DNA from: an uncultured Verrucomicrobia subdivision 3 bacterium
GTDB taxonomy: Bacteria > Verrucomicrobiota > Verrucomicrobiia > Limisphaerales > DASXHY01
Direction of reading: 5' to 3'
DNA: 16,358 nt
Assembly: GCA_937890005.1 (NCBI GenBank)
Contig: CALBZA010000078.1
Coordinates: 1 to 16,358, forward strand
The stretch's first letter is position 1. Each line of letters begins with the position of its first letter. The position numbers were made by a program, and so were the translations under genes. Positions 15,419 through 16,358 of the stretch are shown here, piece by piece. Below the pieces are notes generated by a model that ran no database searches, had not been told where the DNA came from, and saw nothing but the letters and a program-made list of their open reading frames with translations.

Positions 15419-16269
15419 ATGGACAACATCGATCCCGTTCCTACTGGAGTTCCGCCCGTTTACCCCAATCCTCCTTCTACCCAACAAACGCCGCCGCCCC
15501 TCGGCGATTCGCCTGAGGATTCCGAGGCAATTCCCAATACGTTGACCGCAATCGAAGCGGTTCTGAGACAACCACGCCGTGTGTTGCATCAGCTGCGTCA
15601 GAGCGGAGCCGGCCATTTGATTGCGGCGATGTTCCTTGTGGTGCTGGTGAGTGCGGTGATCTACGGCGTTGTGATCGGGTCATTCTCAATGAAGGAACAA
15701 CTGTGGGCGGCGCCGTGAAGGGTTTACGCCGCTTTCACATGCAGCTGGCGTCATTCTCAATGAAGGAACAACTGTGGGCGGCGCCGGCCAAGGTTGCGGG
15801 CGGAATGCTGTTCGGTTCCCTCATCTGTTTGCCGAGCCTTTACATCTTCGCCTGCCTGAGCGGGGCGAAGGCGCGGCTGATCGAGGTGTTCGGGCTCGTG
15901 GCGGGATTGCTGATGTTGACAACAATTCTGCTGATCGGTTTTGCGCCGATTGCGTGGTTGTTCTCGCAATCGACCGATTCCGTGAACTGGTTGGGAACAC
16001 TCCATCTCGTTTTCTGGGGCATTGCCACGATCTTCGGACTGCGCTTCCTGAAAATGGGTTTCGTGCAGTTTCAGGCACGTTCCCGCGCCGGGCTCAACAC
16101 GTGGACGATCATCTTCGTGCTGGTGATGTTGCAGATGACCACGTCGCTCCGTCCGCTGGTGGGAACAGCCGACACGTTGTTACCGACCGAAAAGAAGTTC
16201 TTTCTCGCCCACTGGATTCAATGCCTGAACGAACCGAACGGAGGCGACGAAACCGACGCTTTACGTTAA
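15419..16269 (+). pseudogene. Membrane protein gene split by a 71-bp direct-repeat insertion
   Basis: Two frames that belong together: 15419-15718 (99 codons, Pro-rich N-terminus, then IEAVLRQPRRVLHQLRQ and one helix ending VVIGSFSMKEQLWAAP, then TGA) and a second frame open to the TAA at 16267-16269, which repeats SFSMKEQLWAAP and goes on AKVAGGMLFG through four more helices to LQMTTSLRPLVGTAD. The segment FSMKEQLWAAP is encoded twice because 37 bp are repeated 71 bp apart. Since 71 is not a multiple of three, the frame shifts; removing one unit gives a continuous 259-residue, five-helix protein. The second part has possible internal starts (ATG 15739 or 15760) and could be made alone, but it would lack the first helix. 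It follows the paralogous gene by 12 nt. A true mutation, a switchable gene or an assembly error all fit. Confidence 0.75.
15679..15786 (+). repeat. 37-bp perfect direct repeat with 34-bp spacer inside a gene
   Basis: Copies occupy 15679-15715 and 15750-15786 and are identical over 37 bases; the neighbouring bases on both sides differ. The 34-bp spacer (15716-15749) begins with the in-frame TGA that ends the first half-gene and has no match that I can find elsewhere in the window. Confidence 0.95.
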
Positions 16270-16358
16270 TGATTTCATTGAGGGAACGGCGGGGGTGCAA
16301 TGTCGGGTGTGATTAAAAGTGGGTGAGATTAATTCCACATGTTTTCCCACTGGCCGTT
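16270..16358. other. Final 89 bp, no feature recognised
   Basis: I see no gene, terminator or promoter that I would defend. A 6-bp AGTGGG/CCCACT pair with a long loop near the very end is too weak to call. Confidence 0.5.

Noticed and set aside
15679..15786. Simple programmed -1 or +1 ribosomal frameshift
   Set aside because: The frame change is explained by a 71-bp repeat insertion, and no slippery heptamer with a downstream structure is evident.

Overview
The window looks like a piece of chromosome from a Gram-negative bacterium, most likely a Verrucomicrobiota member of the Pedosphaera/Limisphaera type. I infer this from protein style rather than a search: the opening protein ends in a Cys-containing pseudopilin-like tail typical of that group, several membrane proteins are of kinds I associate with it, an LPS-heptose enzyme implies an outer membrane, and intergenic spaces carry imperfect palindromic repeats of a kind common there. 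Base composition is evenly GC-rich. I see no phage, insertion sequence or CRISPR array.

Layout: (1) 1-66, the 3' part of tRNA-Arg(CCG), followed by a small membrane-anchored coiled-coil protein (86-718). (2) 737-4054, minus strand, the classical ribosome/RNase P/membrane-insertion operon in the order rpmH, rnpA, yidD, yidC, KH-R3H (jag-like). It has tight spacing, a near-consensus promoter at 4027-4054 and a strong terminator at 737-768. (3) 4118-4323, a folded REP/MITE-like element and the terminator of acs. (4) 4345-6348, acetyl-CoA synthetase on the minus strand, divergent from a secreted esterase (6554-7438). (5) 7448-7635, two inverted-repeat units of the 'acgcaaagacgcaaagg' type. (6) 7733-10367, lemA and a membrane M48 metallopeptidase with a long C-terminal extension. 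(7) 10543-11028, the LPS heptose-1-phosphate adenylyltransferase domain protein. (8) 11239-13168, a six-helix membrane protein and a winged-helix regulator in an overlapping pair, then ispH. (9) 13216-16269, a run of membrane proteins (unknown, DUF1361, and two that look like distant tandem paralogues), the last of them broken.

Two observations deserve follow-up. First, the last gene (15419-16269) is split by a 71-bp insertion consisting of a 37-bp direct repeat plus a 34-bp spacer; removing exactly one repeat unit restores a single 259-codon frame. Second, the same inverted-repeat design, ACTTTGY-N3-RCAAAG, occurs just before the membrane-protein/regulator pair and again just before ispH, which suggests the winged-helix protein controls both. 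Most of the rest is ordinary core chromosome, and I found no clear new defence or mobile system.
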